Origin: Fontivita pretiosa | GTDB taxonomy: Bacteria; Planctomycetota; Phycisphaerae; Tepidisphaerales; Tepidisphaeraceae | DNA length: 64,000 nt | Direction of reading: 5' to 3' | Assembly (NCBI RefSeq): GCF_050410795.1 | Contig: NZ_CP191258.1 | Span: 4,960,001 to 5,024,000, forward strand | Notes under the pieces: model-generated | What the model saw: only the letters and a program-made list of their open reading frames with translations | Told to the model about the DNA's origin: nothing | The model's database searches: none | Translations under genes and position numbers: made by a program | In this document: positions 8,659 to 16,714 of the stretch, piece by piece | How the letters are laid out: each line of letters starts with the position of its first letter | Position numbering within the stretch: position 1 is the first letter of the stretch

Positions 8659-9390
8659 ATGCAGGAGCTGAGCAGCGATTTGGTCGCCGCCGCACGCCGG
8701 GGAAAACGCGACGCCGTCATCCAGGTGCTGGCGGAGCACTACCCGATGGTCTACCGGATGGCCGCGGGACTCACCGGGCGGCGGGACGTGGCGCAGGGCG
8801 TGGTGCGGTTCGTCATGCAGCAAAGCCTGCGAGCACTGCATCTGTGGACCGATCCCGGCGCGCCGACCCGCTGGTTTCATCATCACACCATCCTCACCAT
8901 TCGCCGGGCACACAAACACCAGCCCGATGCAACCTCCGACACCCTGCTCGGTGAACCCGGCCAAACACAGAACCAGCCGGATCCAGCCTATCTGGCGTTC
9001 ATCCGCGCCCTGCGCGCCCTGCCCCAGCAGCAGCGCGAGGCGTTTATCCTGCGCCACGGGGAGAAGCTGGAGATCCGGCAGATCGCCATCGCCATGGACT
9101 GCTCCACCCTCGCCGCCGGAAACCATCTGCAACAGGCCGAACAGCACCTGATCGCGCTGGCCGCCGAGCAGTATCATCCGCATGTGCTGCGAATGCATCG
9201 GGCGTATCAGTCGCTGGCTCCGGCCGAGGAGCTGACGATCAGGGACGTGCGCAGTCGCATCCGGCGGTTGCTGCTGCCGCTGCGACTGAAGCGGGTGGCC
9301 GGATCAATCCTGACTCTGCTGCTGTTGGCCGCCGCGCTGTGGGGCGCCTGGTGGGTCTGGAAGATTGTTCAACACTCGCTGGAGCGGTGA
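8659..9390 (+). CDS. ECF-type sigma-70-like protein with a C-terminal membrane helix
   Basis: A 243-residue protein. Residues 5-85 resemble sigma region 2 (MVYRMAAGLTGRRDVAQGVV...), though the usual acidic DLxQE core is lost. Residues 120-165 resemble region 4 (ALPQQQREAFILRHGEKLEIRQIA... with a helix-turn-helix). After a polar linker, residues about 213-236 form one hydrophobic helix rich in Leu, Ala and Trp, ending KIVQHSLER. The fusion suggests a membrane-tethered regulator, or a degenerate sigma factor with a built-in anchor. It lies 20 bases after the GT2 gene, and its 3' end overlaps the convergent membrane-protein gene by 87 bases. No anti-sigma gene is adjacent. The family call is moderate; activity as a sigma factor is uncertain. 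Confidence 0.75.
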   Translation: MQELSSDLVAAARRGKRDAVIQVLAEHYPMVYRMAAGLTGRRDVAQGVVRFVMQQSLRALHLWTDPGAPTRWFHHHTILTIRRAHKHQPDATSDTLLGEPGQTQNQPDPAYLAFIRALRALPQQQREAFILRHGEKLEIRQIAIAMDCSTLAAGNHLQQAEQHLIALAAEQYHPHVLRMHRAYQSLAPAEELTIRDVRSRIRRLLLPLRLKRVAGSILTLLLLAAALWGAWWVWKIVQHSLER

Positions 9391-9897
9391 CTCCCCGCCT
9401 GTCGCCGACGCAAGGTCGGTCCGCTCGATTTCCATGAGGACCTGATCGATCAGCAGTCCGTTGCGACGGATGGCTCGGTATTCGCCGACTGCCATGACCA
9501 GATTGACCGCGATCGCCAGCAGTGCCAAAACATGGTGCCAGATCGCCCGGATGCCGTAGCTGAAGACCAGGACCCCGAGGACTGCGGCCAGGAACGTGGC
9601 CAGCATCGCCAGCATCGCCGCCGGAAACGCCTGCGCCTTGAACGAGCGTGTCGGCGCCGCAAGCGAAGCATCCAGCCGCTTGACCGCAATCGCGTGCTGG
9701 ATCCACTTGGCGGTGGCGATGAAGTAGGTGAACACCACGCAGTGGACTGCGCAGCACACGATGGTGGCCAGCACTCCGGCAAGCTGATGGTACGGACCCA
9801 TCGCCGGGCCGCGGAACATCACGGCATAGCCCAGCGTGGCGGCGAGCAGCAGGCACAGGACGTTGAACGCGGTCAGTCCCAGAAACAGTCGGATCAC
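9304..9897 (-). CDS. Four-helix membrane protein translationally coupled to ispD
   Basis: A 197-residue protein of unknown function with four predicted membrane helices (about residues 3-27, 37-60, 83-110 and 114-133) and a polar C-terminal tail rich in Gln and Pro. The chosen start is a GTG at 9895-9897, which overlaps the ispD stop as GTGA. The frame is open further upstream but lies inside ispD and encodes Gly/His-rich sequence with no support. Its 3' end overlaps the tail of the sigma-like gene on the opposite strand. The coupling suggests co-expression with isoprenoid synthesis, but no functional motif is visible. Confidence 0.72.
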   Translation of the reverse strand: MIRLFLGLTAFNVLCLLLAATLGYAVMFRGPAMGPYHQLAGVLATIVCCAVHCVVFTYFIATAKWIQHAIAVKRLDASLAAPTRSFKAQAFPAAMLAMLATFLAAVLGVLVFSYGIRAIWHHVLALLAIAVNLVMAVGEYRAIRRNGLLIDQVLMEIERTDLASATGGESPLQRVLNNLPDPPGAPQRGGQQQQSQD

Positions 9898-10661
9898 GTG
9901 GTGGACTCCGCGACCGCCTGGGTGGTAAGCTCGCCCGCGGCCGTGCTCATGCGGGTATCGGGATTCCGCAACAGCAGGCGAGCAATCTCCAGATCCAGAG
10001 GCGTGGTGATCTTGATGTTTCGTTCCTCGCCGGGCACCAGCCACACCGGCTTGCTAATCAGCTCCAACAACTGCACATCGTCGGTGATCTGATCGAGCGG
10101 AACCGGGCATCGCTGGAAGGCTTCGTGCAGATCGGCGCGGCGCATGACCTGCGGCGTCTGCATGGCCCACAACTCGCTGCGAGGCACGGTACGCTGGACC
10201 CTGGCCGGCAGAGGCCCGGGTGCCTGCTTGATCGTCAGCGTCACCGGAAGGGCCGGCACCACCGCGGCGTCGTGCGCTCTGGCGGCGGCCAGCACCGAGT
10301 CGATCAGTTGCTGGGACACCAGCGGCCTGGCGGCGTCATGGACCGCGATCCACTCCACGCCTTCGCGCACGCGCAGAAGCCCGCTGCGCACGCTTTCGGC
10401 GCGGCAGGCGCCGCCCAGGCAGAAGTTCAGCCTCGGGTCGCGCGGCAGCTCCGGCGCCAGCAGGTCCGGGCGACGCGTGGGAATGATCACCTGAATCACA
10501 TCGCGGCGCTGAAGGAAAGCATGGACCGAACGGGCGATGACCGACTGCCCCTCCAGCAGCTCCAGCAGCTTATCGCGATCGGCGCCGAAGCGGGCGCTGG
10601 TGCCCGCGGCCGGGAGAATCACCGCCAATCCGCCTGTCGTCGAGAAATCCGCTGATTCCAT
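9894..10661 (-). CDS. ispD: 2-C-methyl-D-erythritol 4-phosphate cytidylyltransferase
   Basis: Third step of the MEP isoprenoid pathway: transfers CMP from CTP onto 2-C-methyl-D-erythritol 4-phosphate. The 255-residue product has the nucleotidyltransferase loop AVILPAAGTSARFGADRDK at residues 13-31 and the IspD signature VHDAARPLV in the middle. RTVPRSELWAMQTPQVM and the later TDDVQLLE and NIKITTPLDLEIA segments are also typical. The last 25 or so residues extend past the usual end. The gene sits 24 bases after the PIN/TRAM gene, an adjacency also seen in Firmicutes (yacL-ispD). No ispF is fused or adjacent. Confidence 0.95.
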   Translation of the reverse strand: MESADFSTTGGLAVILPAAGTSARFGADRDKLLELLEGQSVIARSVHAFLQRRDVIQVIIPTRRPDLLAPELPRDPRLNFCLGGACRAESVRSGLLRVREGVEWIAVHDAARPLVSQQLIDSVLAAARAHDAAVVPALPVTLTIKQAPGPLPARVQRTVPRSELWAMQTPQVMRRADLHEAFQRCPVPLDQITDDVQLLELISKPVWLVPGEERNIKITTPLDLEIARLLLRNPDTRMSTAAGELTTQAVAESTT

Positions 10662-10685
10662 TGCTGAAGCGCCTGCGCCGGATGC

Positions 10686-11855
10686 TCAGCGAGCCTGGGA
10701 CTGAGATTCGGGGCTTGTTCGAGGCCTGCGGGGCTGGCCCGCCGCCGCGCCGCGGGGGCCGGATTGACCCGCCGTTGCCGTCGTCGCGCCGCCAGCGGGT
10801 GCAACGGCCTGCCCGTCGTTCAATCTCCCGAAGATCATCTTTCCCGCGCTGGTCTGCCGGGTGTTGGTCACGGTGAATTCAACTTCTTCGTTGAGCCGAT
10901 GCCGCGCTTGCTCGACGACCACCATCGTGCCGTCGTCCAGATAGCCGACTCCCTGTCCGGGCTCTTCGCCGGGCTTGACCAGCCGAACCGTCATCCGTTC
11001 CCCGGGCAGCACCACCGGCTTGAGCGCGTTGGCCAGGTCGTTGAGGTTGATCACGTCCACGCCGCGCAGACGAGCGACCTTATTGAGATTCAAGTCGTTG
11101 GTCAGCACGCGCGCATTCAGGTCCTTGGCGACGAAGAGCAACTGCTCATCGACAGGCATGCTCGAGTCGTGCCGCCCGGTCGGGTCGTAGTCGATCAGCT
11201 CGATGCGTTCGTTGGCCTTCAGCTCAGCCAGCGTGTCCAGTCCCCGTCGCCCGCGGTTTCGCTTGAGTTTGTCGGCACTGTCGGCGATCGACTGAAGCTC
11301 CTGAATGACAAACCGCGGAACGATGAGCTGGCTTTCGATGATCCCCGTCTTGGCCACGTCGCTGATTCGCCCGTCGATCAGCACCGATGTATCCAGAACG
11401 ATGGGCCTTGCCCCCTTGGTCTGCTTGCTGAACTCGACGTAGGGGATGATGAAGCGGAAATCGTCCTTGGTCTGGAGGATGAAGCTGATCGACAGGTAGC
11501 AGGTGGTGACGCCGATGAGCAGGTTGATGTAATACTCGATCGGCTCACGGACCTTTGGCGCCAGGGGCGTGTCGGTCATGAACTCGTACTGATCAATCAA
11601 CAGCGGCGTGACGAAGCTGAGCGCATAGGCGATCGAGATGCCGACGACAAGTCCGAAGAAAGTCCCGGCGAACACGGCAAGCTTTTTGCGCGGCGCCAGG
11701 ATGTCGATGCAGACGAACAGCACCGCCAGCGCCACCGCCACCGCCATGGTCATCCAGGTGTACGGCCCGAGCTGCGTGTTGGGGTCCTTGATGTAGGACC
11801 ATCCGACGGCCGCCATCAGCAGGACAAACAGCGCTCGTACGATATGAAGGACCAT
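10686..11855 (-). CDS. PIN/TRAM domain membrane protein (YacL family)
   Basis: A 389-residue protein with four N-terminal membrane helices (about residues 1-140). A PIN nuclease-like domain follows, with acidic residues in PIVLDTSVLIDGRISDV, an internal LDTLAEL segment and VLTNDLNLNKVA. A TRAM RNA-binding domain comes next (ERMTVRLVKPGEEPGQGVGYL to HRLNEEVEFTVTN), then a Gln/Pro/Ala tail. This is the YacL arrangement, a predicted membrane-anchored RNA-binding or ribonuclease protein of uncertain role. It is the middle gene of a minus-strand cluster, 32 bases after uppP and 24 before ispD. Confidence 0.92.
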   Translation of the reverse strand: MVLHIVRALFVLLMAAVGWSYIKDPNTQLGPYTWMTMAVAVALAVLFVCIDILAPRKKLAVFAGTFFGLVVGISIAYALSFVTPLLIDQYEFMTDTPLAPKVREPIEYYINLLIGVTTCYLSISFILQTKDDFRFIIPYVEFSKQTKGARPIVLDTSVLIDGRISDVAKTGIIESQLIVPRFVIQELQSIADSADKLKRNRGRRGLDTLAELKANERIELIDYDPTGRHDSSMPVDEQLLFVAKDLNARVLTNDLNLNKVARLRGVDVINLNDLANALKPVVLPGERMTVRLVKPGEEPGQGVGYLDDGTMVVVEQARHRLNEEVEFTVTNTRQTSAGKMIFGRLNDGQAVAPAGGATTATAGQSGPRGAAAGQPRRPRTSPESQSQAR

Positions 11856-11887
11856 GAATGGTGCCGATCTCCCGGCAGCCGCAGTTG

Positions 11888-12829
11888 CTACCTGCTCAGA
11901 CTATACGATGCCTTGGTCTGTGAATCCACGACCGGCGGGGGCGGATCCGGCGCGTGGCGGTCGTGATGTGGGGATTGAATGATCCAGACGAGCACACACA
12001 AACCCAGAACGATGCGATAGATGGCAAAGGGCACGAAACCTCGGCGGCGGACCCAGTGCATGAACCAGGCCACCACCGCCCAGGCGACAAGGAACGAGAC
12101 CGCAAACCCCACCGCCAGGATGAGCCAGCGATGCGGGGTCATCTCAATGGTATCAGCGGGCAGGTCCACGTTCGGGGCACGTTTGAACAGCGCACCGGCC
12201 AGGCTGTACAGCGTGGCGGCGAACATGGTGGGGATCGACAGGAAGAAGCTGAATTCCAGCGCCGCGGCGCGGGACATGCCCGCGACCTGTCCAGCGGCGA
12301 TGGTGGCCATCGAGCGCGACGTGCCGGGGAATGCCGCCGACAGGATCTGCGCCGCTCCGATGACCATCGCCTGCCAGAGGCTCATCTGGTCCATCTCGGT
12401 GGTTCGAGGTCGGGTGAACAGAGCATCCACCGCCCACATGATCGCTCCGCCGATCACCAGTGCTCCGCCGATTACCCGCAGGCTCTCGAGGTTATCAGCG
12501 ATAAGCTTGTCCGCCTGGTAGCAGGGGATCGCCGTGATGACGAACGCCAGCATCGCCAGGCTCAGTGGGTGCGTGAAGACCGTCTGGTCTCCGTTACGTC
12601 CATTGGGAAAGGTGCGGAGGAACTGGGCGATTCGCCGGCGGAAGTAGACCACCACGCTCAGGATTGCTCCGAGCTGGATGACGATGCTGTACATTTTCCA
12701 GAACGGGTCATCCAGGGGCAGGTTGAACATTGCCTGGGCGATGCGAATGTGCGCTGTCGAGCTGACCGGCAGGAACTCGGTCACGCCTTCGACGATGCCC
12801 AAAGCCACGGAGATCAGCAATGCTTCCAA
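11888..12829 (-). CDS. uppP: Undecaprenyl-diphosphate phosphatase (BacA/UppP)
   Basis: Integral membrane enzyme that recycles undecaprenyl pyrophosphate to the monophosphate lipid carrier used for peptidoglycan and polysaccharide export. The active-site signatures are present: EGVTEFLPVSSTAHI near residue 14 and PGTSRSMATIAAG further on, among about eight membrane helices. No ATG lies before the first motif except far upstream in a frame crossing a hairpin. A TTG at 12827-12829, preceded at good distance by GAGG, gives a normal 313-residue protein and is preferred. The last 30 or so residues are a polar Pro/His tail. With ispD two genes on, the cluster concerns isoprenoid lipid carriers. Confidence 0.93.
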   Translation of the reverse strand: MEALLISVALGIVEGVTEFLPVSSTAHIRIAQAMFNLPLDDPFWKMYSIVIQLGAILSVVVYFRRRIAQFLRTFPNGRNGDQTVFTHPLSLAMLAFVITAIPCYQADKLIADNLESLRVIGGALVIGGAIMWAVDALFTRPRTTEMDQMSLWQAMVIGAAQILSAAFPGTSRSMATIAAGQVAGMSRAAALEFSFFLSIPTMFAATLYSLAGALFKRAPNVDLPADTIEMTPHRWLILAVGFAVSFLVAWAVVAWFMHWVRRRGFVPFAIYRIVLGLCVLVWIIQSPHHDRHAPDPPPPVVDSQTKASYSLSR

Positions 12830-12844
12830 CGCGAAGTCCTCAGA

Positions 12845-12898
12845 AAAAGGGGTCGGGAGTCTTTGTTTGGCGCGGGGAAAAGACTCCCGACCCCTTTT
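12845..12898. repeat. Perfect 20-bp inverted repeat (hairpin) between TPR gene and uppP
   Basis: AAAAGGGGTCGGGAGTCTTT at 12845-12864 is the exact reverse complement of 12879-12898, with a 14-base loop. One end reaches the first base of the TPR gene's stop codon. The leftward transcript would have a very stable stem ending in a run of Us, so it could act as an attenuator or terminator between two genes of one cluster. The form also fits a dispersed REP-like palindrome. Confidence 0.85.
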
Positions 12899-13899
12899 CA
12901 GGAGCCGAACAGCCCGGGCTTTTCCCACTTGCGCAGCGCCTCGGCCACTCGCGGCTGATTGGGGTTGAGCCGAAGACTCCTGCGCCACAGTTCCAGAGCC
13001 TGCTGCCGCTGCGCGTCGTCCAGTTGCAAACCGTCGGTGTACTGTCGGATGAGCACGAAGGCCTTTTCGTTGATCGCCGGCAAGTACCTCGGGTCGGCCT
13101 GCAAGGCGGCATCGTACTGGCGCATGGCCTCATCATAGCGCTTCACCAGCGCCAGCGCGTCGCCGTAACGCTTGCGCGCTGAAGGCGTGTCGTGACGCGC
13201 CACCACCTGCTCCATGATGCTCAAAGCTTCCGGGCCTTTGCCCTGACTGATCAGATTGGCGGCCAGGTTCTGCAGGGTCACCGAATTGTCCGAATCCAGC
13301 TCCAGCGCCTTTCGGTAGGTGGATTCGGCCAGCACGGTGCTGCCGCGGGCATCCAGTGCAACACCGAGGTTGGACCAGGCCGCAGCGCTGTTCGGATCCA
13401 GTCGTGTGGCGCGTTCCAGATACGTCACCGCGTCATCGATCTGTCCCAGAGCCATGTAAACCAGCCCCAGATTCATGTTCGATCGCACGTCCTGGGGATT
13501 GAGCTGAAGTGCGCGCAAATAGGCGGCGGCGGCGTCCTGAAGCCTGTTGAGAAACTGATACGACACGCCCAGGTTATAGTGGTTGGCGGGTGTGTAGGGA
13601 TCCAGTCGCGTGGCGGCCTCGAAGTGAACCGACGCCCGCTGGTAATCTCCCTTGGCGCGATAGGCGTCGCCAAGAATGCTATGAGCCATGCGCAGCTCGG
13701 GGTTGGCGGCGACGGCGTTTTCCAGGGCGACGATGGCGGCGTCGTGATCGCCGCTCCGATAGAGCTGCACGCCACGTACGTACTCGTCGATTCCCTTCAG
13801 ACCCGCGGTCTGCTGCCGGCTGGCGGAGGTGCAACCCGCCAGCGCCGCGCACAAGACCATCGATGCGAAGATTGCGGTGCGATTGTTGAGTCGGCTCAT
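12898..13899 (-). CDS. TPR-repeat lipoprotein
   Basis: A 333-residue protein. It begins MSRLNNRTAIFASMVLCAALAGC, a signal peptide ending in an LAGC lipobox with the modified Cys near residue 23. The rest is about eight tetratricopeptide repeats (for example ANHYNLGVSYQFLNRLQDAA and AAWSNLGVALDARGSTVLAE) that stack as helix pairs for protein-protein contact. It probably sits on the periplasmic face of a membrane as a scaffold. The frame is open far upstream, but only sequence from this ATG has coding character. It is the first gene of a minus-strand cluster leading to uppP, PIN/TRAM and ispD. The partner is unknown. Confidence 0.88.
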   Translation of the reverse strand: MSRLNNRTAIFASMVLCAALAGCTSASRQQTAGLKGIDEYVRGVQLYRSGDHDAAIVALENAVAANPELRMAHSILGDAYRAKGDYQRASVHFEAATRLDPYTPANHYNLGVSYQFLNRLQDAAAAYLRALQLNPQDVRSNMNLGLVYMALGQIDDAVTYLERATRLDPNSAAAWSNLGVALDARGSTVLAESTYRKALELDSDNSVTLQNLAANLISQGKGPEALSIMEQVVARHDTPSARKRYGDALALVKRYDEAMRQYDAALQADPRYLPAINEKAFVLIRQYTDGLQLDDAQRQQALELWRRSLRLNPNQPRVAEALRKWEKPGLFGS

Positions 13900-14187
13900 G
13901 TCGTTCAACCGCCTTACGGGGCGAAATGTAAAGTCCGCGGCGCGCCGGGTCAACGTTGCCGCCTGGTTGGTACCCGTCGGCGGCGCAGACCCTGTCCACC
14001 GCTGCGCACCGGCATCGCGACGCCGCGCCGGCGGTTGACCGCCTGCCGGGCCGGTTCTACGATCAGCATCGGCGTCGGCCGCCGCGGACTTTTGGCGGAG
14101 CGGAAACGGGAACGATTCTTGTTGGAACAGTTGTCTTGCGGGCCCGACGGAATCTCGGCCGCCCGGAGAAACAAGGAGCGCCACCGC

Positions 14188-14979
14188 GTGCGATTGCTTG
14201 TCGCGATACCCATCTTCAACGAGCTGAAATATGTCCGATCGGTGCTGGCCAAGGTCCGGCGCTACCATGACCAGATTCTGGTGGTGGATGACGGCAGCAC
14301 GGACGGCACCGGGCCATTGCTTGCGGACCTGGCCGCGGCAGGCAGCATTCAACTGCTGCGTCATCCGGCCAACCGCGGCTATGGGCAGAGCATTATCGAC
14401 GCGTTTCATTATGCCGATGCGCACGGATACGACTGGGTGATCACGATGGACTGCGATGAGCAGCACGAGCCGGAGATGATTCCCCGGTTTGTGCACAAGA
14501 TTCTGACCGACCGCTGGGACGTGATCAGTGGCTCGCGGTATCTGCATCCGCGGAAGGACGATGATCTTCCGCCGGGCGATCGGCGGGCGATCAACGCGAC
14601 GATCACGAGTGTGCTCAACGGGCTGTTCAGCTTCGGCATCACCGACGCGTTCTGCGGATTCAAGGCGCATCGCGTCAGCGCGATGATGCAGTTGAAGCTT
14701 GACGAGCCTGGGTACGCGTTTCCGATGCAGTTCTGGCCGCGGGCGGCAGCGATGAACCTTCGGATCACGGAGATTCCGGTGAGGCTGATCTACAACGATC
14801 CGACGCGGCACTTCGGGGGCATGCTGGACGACGCATCCCGTCGCCTGGCACACTATCTGGAGGTGCTGAATCGCGAGATGAAATGGCGACCGCCGACGGT
14901 GGCGAAGACGCCCGAGGCGAGCGTCGAGCCTCCGGAGGCTGGCCCAGCGGATGTCTGCACGTGTTGTTGTCACGACTGA
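14188..14979 (+). CDS. Glycosyltransferase family 2 with Cys-rich C-terminus
   Basis: A 263-residue GT-A enzyme: VRLLVAIPIFNELKYVRSVL opens the fold, then VVDDGSTDGT, HPANRGYGQSI and the metal site TMDCDEQHEP. It resembles polyprenol-phosphate mannosyl/glucosyltransferases. The start is a GTG at 14188 with AAGGAG nine bases upstream; the frame is open before it but outside the GT2 fold. The protein ends with an unusual DVCTCCCHD tail holding four Cys and a His. The gene is divergent from the TPR gene across 288 bases and followed 39 bases later by the BshC-like gene. Donor and acceptor are unknown. Confidence 0.88.
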   Translation: MRLLVAIPIFNELKYVRSVLAKVRRYHDQILVVDDGSTDGTGPLLADLAAAGSIQLLRHPANRGYGQSIIDAFHYADAHGYDWVITMDCDEQHEPEMIPRFVHKILTDRWDVISGSRYLHPRKDDDLPPGDRRAINATITSVLNGLFSFGITDAFCGFKAHRVSAMMQLKLDEPGYAFPMQFWPRAAAMNLRITEIPVRLIYNDPTRHFGGMLDDASRRLAHYLEVLNREMKWRPPTVAKTPEASVEPPEAGPADVCTCCCHD

Positions 14980-15018
14980 AGTCCCATCTGTCAGCAGCCT
15001 GGGCAGTTCGCAGCAGTC

Positions 15019-16560
15019 ATGGAACGGTTCTCTCGGCACTACCCGGACTGGAAAGCACCTTCGGCGGATGGGCAGATGATCATCTGGCCGCCGCCGGATC
15101 AGATTCTGGCGCAGACGCTTCAGAACCAGCAGCGGCTGTCCGACGCCGAATCGGTGCGGATCCAGGGGATTCCGCTGCCGCAGCTTCGGCGGCGGATGCG
15201 ACAATTGATCGGTCAGCCGGACGATCAGCCCTTGCTGGGCACGGGGCATCAAACCGAGCTGTACCATCCAGGGGTCTGGGCGAAGAATGCGCTGATCAGC
15301 GCGGCGGCGGCCAGGCTTCAGGGCCGGGCGGTGCACCTGGCGGTGGATACCGACGCGCCCAAGCATCTGAACCTGCGCTGGCCGCCGGGGGAATCGATTC
15401 CCATTACCGATGATCCGCGGATCACGTCTGCGGCCTGGAGCGGGCTGCTGGCGCCGCCGACGCCGCAGCATCTGAACTACATTGCCTCGCAGTTTGAGCA
15501 TGCCTCCCGCGGATGGGATTTTTCGCCAGTGCTGCCGAGGGTGCTGTCGTCGCTGCGACGGCTGGCGATGGAATCGCTGAACCTTCCGGCGGCGCTGTGT
15601 ACCGCCACGCACGAGCTGGACTGGCAACTGGGGCTGCGGCACCACGTGCTGCTGGCCGGGCCTGTCTGGAGCAGCGACGTGTTCCTGGTCTTCGTGCACG
15701 ATCTGCTGGCCAACGCGGACGTGGCGGCCTCGCATTACAACCACGCGCTGGGGGCCTATCGCGCCGAGCACGGGATCAGCTCGAAGATGCGACCGATGCC
15801 TGACTTGTTCGTCGGGCCGGATGCGGTCGAGGCGCCGTTCTGGCTGGATGATCTTCACTCGGGCCGGCGCAGCAGGCCAAGCGTGTTTCGCAGCGATCGC
15901 GGATGGGTGCTGGAGCTGGTGGGTGGAGAGCAGTTCGTATTTGAAAAGGCGGTGGATGGATGGGAAGCGTCGGGGCGGTTGCAGCGGTGGCTGAGCATGG
16001 CGCGACACCGGATCTCGCCGCGGGCGCTGACCCTGACGACGTTTGTGCGTCTGATGATGGTGGACCAGTTCGTGCACGGCATCGGCGGAGGTCAGTACGA
16101 TCAGGTGACGGATCGATTGATCGCCTGGCACTATGGGCTTGAGCCTCCGCATTTTTCTGTGACAACGGCGACGATGTACTTTCCCGCGGCGCTGGGAAGG
16201 CAACGGGTGTGCCTGCCGTGCGTAAAACAGGAGCTGCACCGCCTGCGGCACAGTGTGCTGGGCCAGCGCAAGCGGGAGTTGGTGGCGCAGATTGAGGCAT
16301 TGCCGCGGCGATCGCGCGAGCGCGCCCAGAAGTACTACCAGATGCACAGCGAGCTGGCGGCCGCGGCGCGCGCCAGCGGCGCACTGCAACGGTGGCAGCA
16401 GCGGCTGCTGGAAGCCCAGCAGCGGGAAAAGGAAGAGCGGATCCTGTTCGATCGCGAGCTGTTCTATGCCCTTCAGCCGCCGGAAAGACTCCAACAGATG
16501 ATTCAGCAGTACGCCCGGCAGTTCGATGCCCCGGCGGATGCAGAGGCCGTCATGACGTGA
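15019..16560 (+). CDS. BshC-like protein (possible bacillithiol-type Cys-adding enzyme relative)
   Basis: A 513-residue soluble protein that I cannot place firmly. Two segments recall BshC, the enzyme that joins cysteine to glucosaminyl-malate in bacillithiol synthesis. One is TGHQTELYHPGVWAKNALI (about residues 75-93), resembling BshC's TGQQAGLFTGPLYTIYK, followed by VHLAVDTDAPKHL where BshC has a conserved acidic strand. The other is ISPRALTLTTFVRL followed by VHGIGGGQYDQVTDRL, resembling BshC's LSPNVLLRP...YVGGPGEIAY. A long helical, Arg/Gln-rich C-terminal region (about residues 400-500) also fits BshC's coiled coil. No bshA or bshB is nearby. The resemblance is by eye and the function is inference. 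Confidence 0.72.
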   Translation: MERFSRHYPDWKAPSADGQMIIWPPPDQILAQTLQNQQRLSDAESVRIQGIPLPQLRRRMRQLIGQPDDQPLLGTGHQTELYHPGVWAKNALISAAAARLQGRAVHLAVDTDAPKHLNLRWPPGESIPITDDPRITSAAWSGLLAPPTPQHLNYIASQFEHASRGWDFSPVLPRVLSSLRRLAMESLNLPAALCTATHELDWQLGLRHHVLLAGPVWSSDVFLVFVHDLLANADVAASHYNHALGAYRAEHGISSKMRPMPDLFVGPDAVEAPFWLDDLHSGRRSRPSVFRSDRGWVLELVGGEQFVFEKAVDGWEASGRLQRWLSMARHRISPRALTLTTFVRLMMVDQFVHGIGGGQYDQVTDRLIAWHYGLEPPHFSVTTATMYFPAALGRQRVCLPCVKQELHRLRHSVLGQRKRELVAQIEALPRRSRERAQKYYQMHSELAAAARASGALQRWQQRLLEAQQREKEERILFDRELFYALQPPERLQQMIQQYARQFDAPADAEAVMT

Positions 16561-16714
16561 GGTCGCTTTCCAAGCCGGCACCACTCCTCATGCCACAATC
16601 GATTTGGCGTGGTTGGTGCTTGAAATCGCCGGCGCAGCGACGATAGAACAGCCGCTGGCGACTGCCATTGCTGACGCGGGGTGTAAGAGTGTGCTGCCGG
16701 GAAGGACGGCGCGC

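Noticed and set aside
13900..16584. Upstream extension of the TPR lipoprotein frame on the minus strand
   Set aside because: It runs antisense through the GT2 and BshC-like genes; signal peptide and lipobox begin only at 13899.
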